From the NCBI RefSeq assembly GCF_002838835.1, contig NZ_NHPP01000003.1, positions 62,001 through 126,000 on the forward strand: a stretch of 64,000 nt of DNA, in the 5' to 3' direction. How positions within the stretch are numbered: position 1 is the stretch's first letter; every line of letters starts with the position of its first letter. Made by a program: the position numbers and the translations under genes. Positions 1 through 8,992 of this stretch are shown in pieces. Origin of the DNA: Siphonobacter sp. SORGH_AS_0500 (GTDB lineage Bacteria; Bacteroidota; Bacteroidia; Cytophagales; Spirosomataceae). The notes beneath the pieces are model-generated. The model saw nothing but the letters and a program-made list of their open reading frames with translations. It was not told the DNA's origin and searched no databases.

Positions 1-135
1 AAAAGGGAGTATAAAACGACTTTTCAAAAAACCACTTACCCAAGAAAACTAGTTATTCATCCCAATAACGTAGACTAATGATGCGTTTCGAGAGAAGTTT
101 ATGTATTCAATCTATCTATAGTTTCTGATAAAGCC

Positions 136-831
136 ATGAAAAAGTATCTAGTCTGGGGCGTTACCCTCCTCGCCCTGAATTCCTGTAGCCGGGATAATGT
201 TGGACCTTATGATGAAACCTTTGCCGATTTTTCGCTGAACAACTTCGATCGCCTCGCCATGAGTAATGGCTTAAAGGTTTCTGTCGTTCAGGGGAATGCG
301 TATCGCATCGTTGCCCACGGTCACCGGGCCGATGTAGATGATCTGGATGTTCGAAAAGTAAATGATGAGTTACGCATTAGTTACCGACATAATCGCAATC
401 GGCAGTATGACATGGAGCTGGAGATTACCATGCCTTATCTGGAATCGGTAGATTTTTCGGGAGCAGTAGAGGCCGATATTACAGGTTTTGAGCAGGAACC
501 TCAGGTAGATGTAAGACTCTCAGGAGCTTCTGAGCTATGGTTTAGTGGAACAGTTGACTTTCTCACCGCTGATCTTTCGGGAGCCAGCGAGCTGGAATTA
601 GAGGGGTATGCGAACCAAATGGATGTTATTCTGTCGGGAGCTTCGGAGCTGGATGCCTTTGAATTTCCAGTCTATGATGCTGCCGTGGATTTGTCAGGGG
701 CGAGTAAGGCCGAAGTAACCGCTTCTCAAAATCTGAAAGTAAGAGCCGCCGGAGCCAGTGCATTATGGTACCGGGGTAATCCCAGAATGGATGTGCAAAG
801 CTCAGGCGGAAGTACAGTACGCCGGGATTAA
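136..831 (+). CDS. GIN-domain (DUF2807-like) surface lipoprotein
   Basis: The 231-residue product begins with a lipoprotein signal peptide: a Lys-Lys n-region, a hydrophobic core and a lipobox LNSC with the acylated Cys near residue 17. The rest matches the putative auto-transporter adhesin head (GIN/DUF2807) family common in Bacteroidota. A beta-solenoid ladder shows as about seven turns built on SGA or SGAS(E) at roughly 20-residue spacing from residue ~107 to the end (for example RLSGASEL, DLSGASEL, ILSGASEL, DLSGASKA). The family is of unknown function and is usually predicted to be exported and anchored in the envelope. It stands alone, with a repeat-like block downstream. An adhesin role is inference only. 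Confidence 0.85.
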   Translation: MKKYLVWGVTLLALNSCSRDNVGPYDETFADFSLNNFDRLAMSNGLKVSVVQGNAYRIVAHGHRADVDDLDVRKVNDELRISYRHNRNRQYDMELEITMPYLESVDFSGAVEADITGFEQEPQVDVRLSGASELWFSGTVDFLTADLSGASELELEGYANQMDVILSGASELDAFEFPVYDAAVDLSGASKAEVTASQNLKVRAAGASALWYRGNPRMDVQSSGGSTVRRD

Positions 832-841
832 TTCCTAGTAT

Positions 842-1306
842 AAAAGCCGATCAGCTCTAAGAAAAGCCGTTTTGGCCTTAAACAGGGTCTGAATATGACA
901 ATTTGGATAAAGTAGGGAGATTATCGAACCGTCTCCCTGCTTTACTGGTGCGAGATTCTATCTCTTTTCTAAAAAGGCAGGCTCCTACCTGCCATTCTCC
1001 CCGAGTCTGTCATTCAGAGTGAAGCGAAGAACCTTATAAGGAGAACCTTATAATAGGTTTACGAGCTTACTTGACTCTATAGAAACTTTACTACCCCTCA
1101 CGCCGTCCCATTCTACAGAAGATCTCTCACTTCGTTCGAGAGGACAGTTTAAGGAGCGTTGTTTATATCCTACCGCTCTTTCATTACAAAGCGAAGGCAC
1201 TTACTTGCCTTCCCATTCTTAACTGATGAAGGTTCTAAAAGCCGTGACTTACATAGCGTTCGTCGATTATGGATTTGCAAAGTCTTTTAGAGCTGATCGG
1301 TTTTTT
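842..1306. repeat. MITE-like block bounded by an inverted repeat
   Basis: This gene-free stretch between the lipoprotein and the LytS kinase is bounded by a perfect 14-bp inverted repeat, CCGATCAGCTCTAA at 847-860 and its reverse complement at 1287-1300, each with A/T-rich flanks. Inside lies one copy of an interspersed repeat (945-1041). No convincing reading frame or target-site duplication is visible. A non-autonomous mobile element is a guess from the architecture. Confidence 0.4.
945..1041 (+). repeat. Interspersed ~97-bp repeat, copy 1
   Basis: The segment starts CTGGTGCGAGATT, passes through CCTGCCATTCTCC and ends with GTCATTCAGAG, GAAGCGAAG and ACCTTAT. The same blocks recur in the same order, in reverse orientation, at 10157-10251. 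A small GGCAGG/CCTGCC hairpin lies in the middle. It does not code for anything recognisable. Confidence 0.6.
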
Positions 1307-1356
1307 AGGTATTCCCGTCGAAAAAAGGAAGATTCTCATCGCGGGATGCAGGGGGT

Positions 1357-2448
1357 ATGGCATCTTTTGTGGAACTTACATACTTTTCAAATCGAATAAG
1401 TAGTTTACCCTTAGATGGTTACCCCTTTTTCAATACGTATTTCAAGAGCCTGGCGAAGCTGCTTCAGGTGCTATTCTGGAGCCTGTTCGTGGTTTGGCCT
1501 TTGGTATTTCCGCCGCAGCCCAGACCTCATCGGCCACCGTCGGGCAAACCGCCCGAACCCAGTTACATGGTGGCCCTGAACCTGATGGCGGTTCTATTCT
1601 TCTATCTGAATACCAAGATACTGATTCCTAAAGTACTGGAGAAAAGAGGCATTGGCGTGTACCTGGTAACGGTAGCCAGTTCGGTGCTGGTGATGTTTCT
1701 GATTTCGGTGGGGTTACGCTCGCAGTCCCTGGAGTCTGATCTGACCAACGTCCGGTTTATGCTGGGAACCATTTTTCCGGTATTATTCATTTTTTCGTTA
1801 AGTACGACGTATCAGATTCTGAACGATTTTCACCGAAAACAACAATCCGAGAAAGAACGTGAAAACGAGCGGCTCAAGTCTGAACTGAGTTTTCTCCGTT
1901 CTCAGATTAGTCCTCATTTTCTCTTTAACATTCTGAATAGTATTGTATCGCTGGCTCGGTTCAAACCCGAGTCTGTAGAGCCCGCCACTATTCAACTAGC
2001 CGAGTTAATGCGATACATGTTATACGAATCGGATGAAGCGAAAGTGCCAATTGATCAGGAAGTTAGCTATCTGAAAAGTTACATTGATCTGCAAACCCTC
2101 CGTCTGGGAAAAAAAGTACAGGTAGGCTTTAACACGGGGTCCATTAACGGGAATCATTCGATTGAACCTATGTTACTGATTCCTTTTGTCGAGAATGCGT
2201 TCAAGCACGGAATCGGCATGATTCATCAGCCTACGATTAGTGTTCAACTGAGCATTGAAGAGGATATTTTGTATTTTCTGGTAAAAAATAAAGTAAGCAT
2301 GCAACCTGATGACCCGAAAGATCATCGTTCTGGTATTGGGTTGAAAAACGTAGAACGACGACTGAATTTGCTCTATCCCCAACACGAACTCAACATCGTG
2401 GAGTCGGAGGGCTGGTATGAAGTTCAATTAACCCTAAAGTTTTCATGA
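1357..2448 (+). CDS. LytS-family sensor histidine kinase
   Basis: A 363-residue membrane kinase of the His_kinase (PF06580) class. Several hydrophobic segments lie in the first ~160 residues, followed by a short coiled coil (~residues 160-178). The phospho-acceptor region contains SPHFLFNILNS. The ATPase domain has the N-box LIPFVENAFKHG and the G-box GIGLKNVERRL. This class autophosphorylates the His of the HFLFN motif and passes phosphate to LytTR regulators. The stop codon overlaps the start of the downstream receiver gene (ATGA), which indicates translational coupling and a cognate pair. The signal sensed is unknown. Confidence 0.92.
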   Translation: MASFVELTYFSNRISSLPLDGYPFFNTYFKSLAKLLQVLFWSLFVVWPLVFPPQPRPHRPPSGKPPEPSYMVALNLMAVLFFYLNTKILIPKVLEKRGIGVYLVTVASSVLVMFLISVGLRSQSLESDLTNVRFMLGTIFPVLFIFSLSTTYQILNDFHRKQQSEKERENERLKSELSFLRSQISPHFLFNILNSIVSLARFKPESVEPATIQLAELMRYMLYESDEAKVPIDQEVSYLKSYIDLQTLRLGKKVQVGFNTGSINGNHSIEPMLLIPFVENAFKHGIGMIHQPTISVQLSIEEDILYFLVKNKVSMQPDDPKDHRSGIGLKNVERRLNLLYPQHELNIVESEGWYEVQLTLKFS

Positions 2449-2822
2449 ATAAAATCCGCTGCGTAGCCGTAGATGACGAGCCACTGGCTTTGGCCTTACT
2501 CGCCGATAATATTAACAAAGTACCGTACCTGGAGCTGGTTGCTACCTGCGAAGATGCCCTGGAAACGCTGGAAGTAATCAATCGTGAAACGGTTGATTTA
2601 TTGTTCATGGACATTCAGATGCCGGGCCTCACGGGCACGCAATTTCTGAAATCTCTGACGCAACGGCCTCAGGTTATATTTGTGACCGCTTATGAGCAAT
2701 ACGCTCTCGAAGGTTTTAACCTGAATGTCCTCGATTACCTGCTGAAGCCCGTACCAATGGCTCGTTTTTTACAGGCGACAGAAAAAGCCAGAGAATTTTT
2801 TAGCCGCACGAAGCTGCGGTGA
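2445..2822 (+). CDS. LytTR-type response regulator, receiver half (split from DNA-binding half)
   Basis: This 125-residue frame is a complete CheY-like receiver: acidic pair DDE near residues 10-12, phospho-acceptor Asp in LLFMDIQMPG (~residue 57), Thr/Ala switch region FVTAYEQYA and conserved Lys in YLLKPV. It starts on the ATGA overlap with the kinase gene. In relatives a C-terminal LytTR domain follows in the same chain, but here the frame stops at TGA 2820-2822 and the LytTR domain continues in the -1 frame. Adding one G to the GG at 2818-2819 would fuse both halves into a 239-residue protein of normal length. As written, the receiver lacks a DNA-binding domain. Confidence 0.85.
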   Translation: MNKIRCVAVDDEPLALALLADNINKVPYLELVATCEDALETLEVINRETVDLLFMDIQMPGLTGTQFLKSLTQRPQVIFVTAYEQYALEGFNLNVLDYLLKPVPMARFLQATEKAREFFSRTKLR

Positions 2823-3163
2823 CAACGGCTCCGGCGGAAGATCATTTTTTTGTCCATGCCGATTACTCACTGGTGAAAATCCAGGTTCCAACGATTTTAT
2901 ACATTGAAGGACTGAAAGACTACGTGAAGATTCATACCACGGTTCATAGTCGCCCGGTTATTACCCGGATGACCCTAAAAAACCTGGAAGAAATATTACC
3001 TGCTCCGGCATTTTTACGCGTGCATCGTTCGTACATCATTGCGACCGATCGGGTGGATGCCATTCGGAAACTGAAGATTACCGTCGCAGGGAACAGCATT
3101 CCGGTCAGTGAACAGTACCTGCCTCAGATACTGGAAGTGTTACAGGTAAACAAACACGAGTAG
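2819..3163 (+). CDS. LytTR DNA-binding domain (second half of the split regulator)
   Basis: This 114-residue frame is a LytTR domain: DHFFVHADYSLVKI opens the fold, ILYIEGLKDYVKIH is the diagnostic central strand and FLRVHRSYII the recognition region. The family binds direct repeats upstream of its targets. As written it could start only at GTG 2819-2821, which overlaps the receiver stop codon (GTGA). That is either coincidence after a one-base loss or a genuine coupled split gene. Codons and domain content continue naturally from the receiver, so I think this was one gene and that the split is a sequencing or mutational frameshift. Confidence 0.8.
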   Translation: MTTAPAEDHFFVHADYSLVKIQVPTILYIEGLKDYVKIHTTVHSRPVITRMTLKNLEEILPAPAFLRVHRSYIIATDRVDAIRKLKITVAGNSIPVSEQYLPQILEVLQVNKHE

Positions 3164-3640
3164 CTTTTTTCGGAAAAACCGTACAATAAAAGCCGCCAGC
3201 AACGTTAATAAAGCTAGTGATTAGCCTGAAGTAGAATTTATTTCCGAGTCCTGAAAAGAATGAAGTTTTTGGGAAAGGATACTTAAAGGTAAGAGAGTTA
3301 TTGTTTTTTAATGGGTAATGTTCTTTTAATCAGTAGTTTATCAAAGCTGCATCCTAGAAAACGGGAAAAGGTCAAAGGAAAGAAGGGCGATAAATCGGAG
3401 TTGAAAATGACGAGCGGAAGCAGCTTTTCGACTGAGGGTTTTATTTCCTAAAAACATAAGATTACTTTTGCGTTTTTATTAGGCGAAAGCTGACAAGTAA
3501 AAAGGATTTGTATAACCGAGCATGATTCCAGTGAATCACTCCATTACATACATTCCCGGATTAGAAAGCGAAGGTACCGATCAAGCGGAGCTTACGAGTG
3601 GACTAATCTATTAATCAACTTTTTCATCATACCGAATTAA
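3164..3640. other. Gene-free intergenic region with a promoter
   Basis: No coding frame or RNA gene is recognisable in these ~480 bases. The stretch is AT-rich and holds one good Bacteroidota -7 element (3463-3470) that could drive the Kelch gene with a long leader of roughly 160-240 bases, depending on which start codon is used. Confidence 0.5.
3463..3470 (+). promoter_or_regulatory. Putative -7 promoter element (TACTTTTG)
   Basis: The octamer matches the Bacteroidota -7 consensus TAnnTTTG and lies upstream of the Kelch/DUF4907/DUF4270 run. No clear -33 TTTG box was found at the expected distance, so this is tentative. Confidence 0.4.
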
Positions 3641-3721
3641 ATGAAACGGTCTGACTTTTCAATGATGTCTATTTTTTCAAATCCCACCTCTGTGCGTAGT
3701 ATTTCTCGTGGATTCCGGTCT

Positions 3722-4711
3722 ATGAACCGTTCCCTTTTAATGATTGCTGGTTTAGCAGCCATCGGTTTTTCTTGTGGCAAAAACAACGACACCACTGAGT
3801 TTGGTGACTGGACTCGCAAATCAGACTTTGAAGGAGTAGCCCGTGGGGGTGCTGCCAGCTTTGTTATTGGAACGAAGGCATATGTTGCCACAGGTTTAAA
3901 TAGCAACAGTGAGCGTTTATCTGACATGTGGGAGTACGATTCTCAGTTGAATACCTGGACTCAGAAAGCGAACTTCCCCGGTGTTGCCCGTGCATTAGGA
4001 TCTGGCTTCACTGCCAATAACAAAGGTTACGTTGGCTTGGGTCAAAATGCGAACAACCAATACTTAAAAGACTTTTATTCATACGATCCCACAGCGAATA
4101 AGTGGACGAAAATTGCCGATTATATGGGTAGTGCTCGTTCTGGTTCTGTATCGTTTGTAATCAATAATAAAGGATATGTTGGAACAGGTTATGATGGTAA
4201 CTATGTGAACGATATCTATTCTTATGATCCCGCTGCTGACGCCTGGACTAAAGAAACGAGCTACGCTGGTGTGAAACGTCGCGGAGCAGTGTCAATGGTT
4301 ATTAACAATGTTGCTTACGTTGGCACGGGTGAGAACAACGGTTCTAGCCAGAGAGATTGGTGGGTATATGATCCAGCCACGAAAGTTTGGACGCAAAAAC
4401 TGGACTTTACTTCTGATCAATCCACGATTGCCCGCAGAAATGCTAGTACTTTTGTAATTGGAAACATCGGTTATCTGTTAATGGGTGAAGGTGGAGATTC
4501 TTTCGTATGGTCTTATGATCCTGCTACTGATATCTGGACAAAAGTTCAGGATATTTCTACAGGTTCCTGGAAAGTGAAGCCATCTATCAGATCTTTAGCC
4601 GTAAGCTTCTCCATTAATAACATTGGATACATCACTACGGGTGGTTCAAGTACCCGTTATGATGATATTTATGCTTTCGATCCTTCCAAACAGCGGGTTG
4701 TTGCTGAATAA
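3722..4711 (+). CDS. Kelch-repeat lipoprotein
   Basis: A galactose-oxidase/Kelch beta-propeller protein. About six blades can be counted from a repeated pattern of a small-residue/Gly-Gly turn, GYVGTG or AYVGTG, then YDP or YDS, and W-T. I start it at the ATG encoding MNRSLLMIAGLAAIG, because this gives a clean lipoprotein signal with FSCG as lipobox. The frame stays open upstream to an ATG at 3641, which would bury the signal behind 27 residues. It is followed five bases later by the DUF4907 gene and then DUF4270, a grouping that suggests joint expression. Kelch propellers bind ligands or proteins; no catalytic site could be assigned. Confidence 0.82.
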   Translation: MNRSLLMIAGLAAIGFSCGKNNDTTEFGDWTRKSDFEGVARGGAASFVIGTKAYVATGLNSNSERLSDMWEYDSQLNTWTQKANFPGVARALGSGFTANNKGYVGLGQNANNQYLKDFYSYDPTANKWTKIADYMGSARSGSVSFVINNKGYVGTGYDGNYVNDIYSYDPAADAWTKETSYAGVKRRGAVSMVINNVAYVGTGENNGSSQRDWWVYDPATKVWTQKLDFTSDQSTIARRNASTFVIGNIGYLLMGEGGDSFVWSYDPATDIWTKVQDISTGSWKVKPSIRSLAVSFSINNIGYITTGGSSTRYDDIYAFDPSKQRVVAE

Positions 4712-4716
4712 TAGCC

Positions 4717-5037
4717 ATGTTTAGAAAGCGTTGGGTTTGGTTTTTATTCATTATTGGCCTGGTCGCGGTAAGTTTCTATTTCTGGAAATCCCGTTCCTCT
4801 TCTTATGAAGTCTCTGTTTTTAAGACGGACATCGGCTGGGGATATCAGATCAGTAACCAAGGGAAACCTTACATCCGTCAGCCCATGATTCCGGGCATTG
4901 ATGGTGAAAAAGGGTTCAAAGATGCAGAACAGGCAGAAGCTGCCGGTAAACTGGTTCTGCATAAAATAGAAAACCAAGAATTCCCTCCTTCACTAACAGT
5001 TGAAGAACTTAAGGAACTGGGTGTAGAAATACCCTAA
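4717..5037 (+). CDS. DUF4907 family membrane-anchored protein
   Basis: The 106-residue product has one N-terminal hydrophobic segment (about residues 7-23) after a basic MFRKR start. A small soluble domain follows with GWGYQIS, YIRQPMIPGI and KGFKDAEQA, which I recognise as the DUF4907 pattern. The anchor suggests the domain faces the periplasm. It sits five bases after the Kelch lipoprotein and 64 before the DUF4270 lipoprotein. The function is unknown; location suggests it works with them. Confidence 0.7.
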   Translation: MFRKRWVWFLFIIGLVAVSFYFWKSRSSSYEVSVFKTDIGWGYQISNQGKPYIRQPMIPGIDGEKGFKDAEQAEAAGKLVLHKIENQEFPPSLTVEELKELGVEIP

Positions 5038-5048
5038 GCAAGTAAGAA

Positions 5049-5083
5049 GCGGGAGTGGGTAGATTGCCTGCTCCCGGTTTTAT
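5049..5083 (+). terminator. Weak hairpin between DUF4907 and DUF4270 genes
   Basis: CGGGAG at 5050-5055 can pair with CTCCCG at 5071-5076, followed by a broken T-rich stretch. The stem is short and the loop long, so this may only attenuate transcription. Confidence 0.35.
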
Positions 5084-5101
5084 TTACTCAAAAAATAATC
5101 A

Positions 5102-6436
5102 ATGAAGAATAGGAAATCCTGGCTATTGCTATGCTTTGTAGCAAGTTTGCTCTATGTATTAGGGAGTTGCCAGAAAGGAGACCTTAATTTAGGTTCTGAA
5201 GTTATTCCTGACGCGAATCTTTCGGTGGTGATGGTTGATACGTTTACCGTAAAACTATCCACAGTAGCCGTAACGGATACGGCTATAACTTCTGCGGATT
5301 CCATGATATATGCAGGTCGTTGGAGGGATGCCAATACGGGTGTGCAGGAATTTACCGCTTTCGCTTCTCCTACATTTCCCAGTAATACTCTGAATACCAG
5401 AGCATCTTCAATTGTACTTGACTCTACCGTTCTGATTTTACCCCTGTCTTATTCGTATGGGGATAGTGTTCAGACCTTTAAGCTAAGTGCTCACGTCATG
5501 ACGACGCCCTTAGCTTCCGGTACGCTTTATTACAATACGAATACGTCTGCTCGTTATGCAACGCAACCGCTGGCAGAAAAAAGCTTTTATCCCGGCAAAG
5601 GAGGAACCCCCACTGTTCGCATCCGTAAGGATTCATTGGGAGCCATTCTTTTTGACCGATTAAAGACTCGCACCATTCGTGATGATGAAACGCTTCAGCA
5701 GGTCTTACCTGGCTTAGCGTTCAAAGGATCTTCGGCTGGAAATGTTATCGTAGGCTTTGGTGTCAATACGGGTAGAAGTCTCATCCGACTCTATTTCCAT
5801 GATAATAGCTCTACGACCGTAACGTCAGAGAAAATAGATATTGATTTTTCTTACAAGCATTATACACGTTACGGCTTTGATTATAAAGGTACGCCCTTGG
5901 CAAATCTGAAAAATCGTTCGGATGCTGTGAATAGTTCACTGACTGGAAATGTCGCTTACATTACGCAGGGCGGACCTTTACGGACGCGGGTTGAGTTCCC
6001 CTACTTCGACAATGTATTGATGAGTAGAGATGCGATCTTAGGGGTGAATCGGGCGGAGTTAATATTCGATCCCGTTCGAACGAACTTTAGAGATAATGCA
6101 CTGCCTCCCAATACTTTGTACTTGTACAAGACGAATGCGGTAAATGATATCCTCACCAGTCAGCCCATCGAAACGATCACTAATTCGTTAACTCCCGTTT
6201 CGGCCACCTATACGACGGAAAGTTCGATATATGAAACAAAAGATCATTACACATTCAATGTAACGAACTACTTTAATCAGTTGATGTCGGGCAAAACGCA
6301 GTTAGCACCCATCATCCTGACACCTGGCGTAGGAGCTCAGCAGTATCTGAATTTCTCGCGAACATCGCTGGGGAATCGAAATTATTCCTCCGATCGGGTA
6401 AGGCTCGTGCTTTACTACACCAATCGCAATCGATAA
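5102..6436 (+). CDS. DUF4270 surface lipoprotein
   Basis: A 444-residue lipoprotein with hydrophobic signal and lipobox LGSC (Cys ~23). It continues with GSEVIPDANLSV and a VDTFTVKLST segment, which are typical of the N-terminus of the Bacteroidota DUF4270 family. The remainder is a long beta-rich sequence, full of Thr/Ser/Asn, without a recognisable catalytic motif. Family members are predicted cell-surface or periplasmic proteins of unknown function. The gene is third in the Kelch-DUF4907-DUF4270 run and is closed by a strong terminator. Confidence 0.82.
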   Translation: MKNRKSWLLLCFVASLLYVLGSCQKGDLNLGSEVIPDANLSVVMVDTFTVKLSTVAVTDTAITSADSMIYAGRWRDANTGVQEFTAFASPTFPSNTLNTRASSIVLDSTVLILPLSYSYGDSVQTFKLSAHVMTTPLASGTLYYNTNTSARYATQPLAEKSFYPGKGGTPTVRIRKDSLGAILFDRLKTRTIRDDETLQQVLPGLAFKGSSAGNVIVGFGVNTGRSLIRLYFHDNSSTTVTSEKIDIDFSYKHYTRYGFDYKGTPLANLKNRSDAVNSSLTGNVAYITQGGPLRTRVEFPYFDNVLMSRDAILGVNRAELIFDPVRTNFRDNALPPNTLYLYKTNAVNDILTSQPIETITNSLTPVSATYTTESSIYETKDHYTFNVTNYFNQLMSGKTQLAPIILTPGVGAQQYLNFSRTSLGNRNYSSDRVRLVLYYTNRNR

Positions 6437-6468
6437 AAAAATCCCCGGTAGCTCCGGGGATTTTTTTT
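6437..6468 (+). terminator. Rho-independent terminator after DUF4270 gene
   Basis: ATCCCCGG (6441-6448) pairs with CCGGGGAT (6454-6461), flanked by an A-run before and eight Ts after. It starts directly at the stop codon and looks usable in both directions. Confidence 0.85.
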
Positions 6469-6606
6469 ATCCAGCAATCGCTGGTATTCTCCAGTTATCA
6501 CAAAAAAGTACAACCTTCAGTACATACGCCCCATCTTTGGTCGTATTTTACAATCTATCCGCTAGGGTGGTTTTTAAGCCATACCCCCTGGTTTTATCAA
6601 CAACTT

Positions 6607-8985
6607 ATGAAACAACTTCTTCCCCTTTGGTTATTGGGCTGTTTTTTCGTACAAACAGCTTTGGGCCAATCTATTGAAAAAGCAACAATTTCCGGTTATG
6701 TCAAAGATGCCGCTAACGGCGAAGGACTCATTGGCGTTTCGGTTTTCGTAAAAGAAAAAGCTACCGGAGCCGCTACGAATAGCTACGGCTTTTACTCCAT
6801 TACCCTGCCCAAAGGAAACTATACGCTGGTGTACAGTTTTGTGGGGTATCAGCGTCAGGAAAAGCAAGTGGATTTGACTCAAAAGGACGTTACGCTAAAC
6901 CTGGAAATGAAGGATGAAGGCATCCAACTACAGGATGTCGTCGTACGAAGTCAGGCAGCAGACGAAAACGTAAAATCGGTGGAGATGTCGGTTAATAAAG
7001 TTGACATCAAGACGATTAAACAAATGCCTGCTTTGCTGGGCGAGGTCGATTTAGTGCGAAGTATTCAGTTGCTGCCGGGCGTTTCGACGGTAGGCGAGGG
7101 AGCTTCCGGCTTTAACGTTCGCGGCGGCGATGTAGGGCAAAACCTGATTTTGCTGGATGAAGCTCCGGTCTACAACTCTTCACACTTATTTGGTTTTTTC
7201 TCCGTTTTCAACCCGGATGCCGTTAAAGATGTAAAACTTGTCAAAGGCGGAATTCCCGCCAATTACGGGGGCCGGATTTCTTCAATTCTGGATGTTCGGA
7301 TGAAAGAAGGAAACTCTAAGAAACAGCAGATTGAAGGGGGACTTGGATTAATTTTCAGTCGGTTAACTTACGAACGTCCCATTTTTAATGGCAAGGGTTC
7401 TTTCATTGTGGCAGGTCGCCGTTCGTACGCGGATATCCTGGCTAAACCCTTTTTAAAGGGAGATTTGAAAGGGGCCGTTTTTAATTTCTATGATCTGACT
7501 GCTAAAGGTAATTACCAGCTTAATGATAATAATACCTTCTACGTTTCGGGTTACTTTGGCCGGGATAACTTTGGTGGCGGTGATTTTGGTTTTAACTGGG
7601 GAAATGGTACCGTCTCGACGCGTTGGAATCACATCTTTAGTAACCGCCTGTTCCTGAATGTAACCGGTTATTACTCCAACTACAAGTATTCTTTAGGAGC
7701 TGATACCAGTCCACGGGATAGCTTCAAGTGGAATTCGCAAATCAAAAGTGCGAGTGGCAAAGCAGACTTCACGTACTTCCTGACGCCCAGTAATCAGTTA
7801 ACCTTCGGGGGACAGTACATTTATTATGATTCAGCTCCGGGTAAGGCCATCGCCCGTTCGGTAGGAGAAACCGTTGATATTAGTCTGGAAGGACGCCGAG
7901 GAGATGAGTCGGCTCTATACGTGGCTAATGAGCAACGCATAGGAAAGCTATTAACTCTGCAATATGGACTTCGGTATTCCATGTTCAGGAGTCTGGCTCC
8001 GGGCGATTTGATTACCTACCTTCCCACCACGCCCGGTGATCACCTGGAACCGCAATTGCCCGGCACTCGCGTGGAAAGTGGTGTCCTGAAGACCTATGGT
8101 AACTGGGAGCCTCGATTCTCAGCCAAAGTTCAGGTCAACTCGAATGCATCGATTAAAATGAGTTACAACCGTATGGCTCAATACCTGCATTTACTGAGCA
8201 ACACGGCTGCTTCGTCACCGCTAGATGTCTGGACCCTTTCTTCGTCGAATATCAAACCCGAACTGGCCGACCAAGTAGCTTTGGGTTGGTTCCAGAACTT
8301 TAAAAACAACGCTTACGAATTTAGCATTGAAGGCTATTACAAAGACCTGCAAAATCAGATTGATTACGTACGTCGTTCGGATTTGTTGTTGAATCGATTT
8401 GTTGAAGGAGATTTATTATACGGCAAAGGTCGGGCTTATGGAGCCGAGTTCTACCTCAAGAAAAACGAAGGAAAACTGACGGGCTGGGTGAGTTATACGC
8501 TGGCTCGCACGGAGCGTCTGGTGGACGGGATCAATAATAATAACTGGTTTGCGGCTCGTTTTGATAAAACGCATAACCTGACAGCCGTAGGAATTTATCA
8601 AGTGAACGACCGGCTTTCATTCTCGGCAAACTTCGCTGCTTCCTCGGGAACGCCTGCCACCTATCCCACCAGCCGAAGTGAATGGAGTGGGGGAGAACCG
8701 GGTCAGGAAATCATCATCGGCGATAACTATTACGATAGCCGTAATGGAAGCCGTATTCCCTGGTACCATCGACTGGATTTATCGGTAACGCGTAAGGCGA
8801 AGAAGAAGCTCTTTGGCAAAGGCGATGCCGAGTGGGTGTATTCGATTTACAACGTTTATAATCGTCGGAATCCTTTCTCGGTTTTTGTTCGGCAGAATGA
8901 GAACGATCCGCTTCGCACCGAAGCCGTTCGTTATGCCGTACTAGGCTCGCTTATTCCTTCTATTACCTACAACTTTAAGTTCTGA
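6607..8985 (+). CDS. TonB-dependent outer-membrane receptor
   Basis: A 792-residue receptor. It has a signal peptide ending near ALGQ (residue 21), a CarboxypepD_reg-like beta-sandwich (~27-100, ISGYVKDAANGEGLIGVSV), a plug domain with LPGVSTVGEGASGFNVRGG and LLDEAPVYN, and a long beta-barrel ending in an aromatic residue (YNFKF). At under 800 residues it is shorter than SusC proteins (~1000) and resembles the smaller receptors that pair with DUF4249 lipoproteins, as here, where the DUF4249 gene follows after seven bases. It should import a substrate across the outer membrane using TonB energy; the substrate cannot be read from the sequence. Confidence 0.93.
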   Translation: MKQLLPLWLLGCFFVQTALGQSIEKATISGYVKDAANGEGLIGVSVFVKEKATGAATNSYGFYSITLPKGNYTLVYSFVGYQRQEKQVDLTQKDVTLNLEMKDEGIQLQDVVVRSQAADENVKSVEMSVNKVDIKTIKQMPALLGEVDLVRSIQLLPGVSTVGEGASGFNVRGGDVGQNLILLDEAPVYNSSHLFGFFSVFNPDAVKDVKLVKGGIPANYGGRISSILDVRMKEGNSKKQQIEGGLGLIFSRLTYERPIFNGKGSFIVAGRRSYADILAKPFLKGDLKGAVFNFYDLTAKGNYQLNDNNTFYVSGYFGRDNFGGGDFGFNWGNGTVSTRWNHIFSNRLFLNVTGYYSNYKYSLGADTSPRDSFKWNSQIKSASGKADFTYFLTPSNQLTFGGQYIYYDSAPGKAIARSVGETVDISLEGRRGDESALYVANEQRIGKLLTLQYGLRYSMFRSLAPGDLITYLPTTPGDHLEPQLPGTRVESGVLKTYGNWEPRFSAKVQVNSNASIKMSYNRMAQYLHLLSNTAASSPLDVWTLSSSNIKPELADQVALGWFQNFKNNAYEFSIEGYYKDLQNQIDYVRRSDLLLNRFVEGDLLYGKGRAYGAEFYLKKNEGKLTGWVSYTLARTERLVDGINNNNWFAARFDKTHNLTAVGIYQVNDRLSFSANFAASSGTPATYPTSRSEWSGGEPGQEIIIGDNYYDSRNGSRIPWYHRLDLSVTRKAKKKLFGKGDAEWVYSIYNVYNRRNPFSVFVRQNENDPLRTEAVRYAVLGSLIPSITYNFKF

Positions 8986-8992
8986 TTCAACC

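Noticed and set aside
842..1306. An insertion sequence with its own transposase
   Set aside because: There is no coding frame of useful length within the inverted ends.
3641..3721. Upstream ATG of the Kelch gene
   Set aside because: It would place 27 polar residues before the lipoprotein signal peptide and abolish its N-terminal position; the inner ATG at 3722 is better, although not proven.
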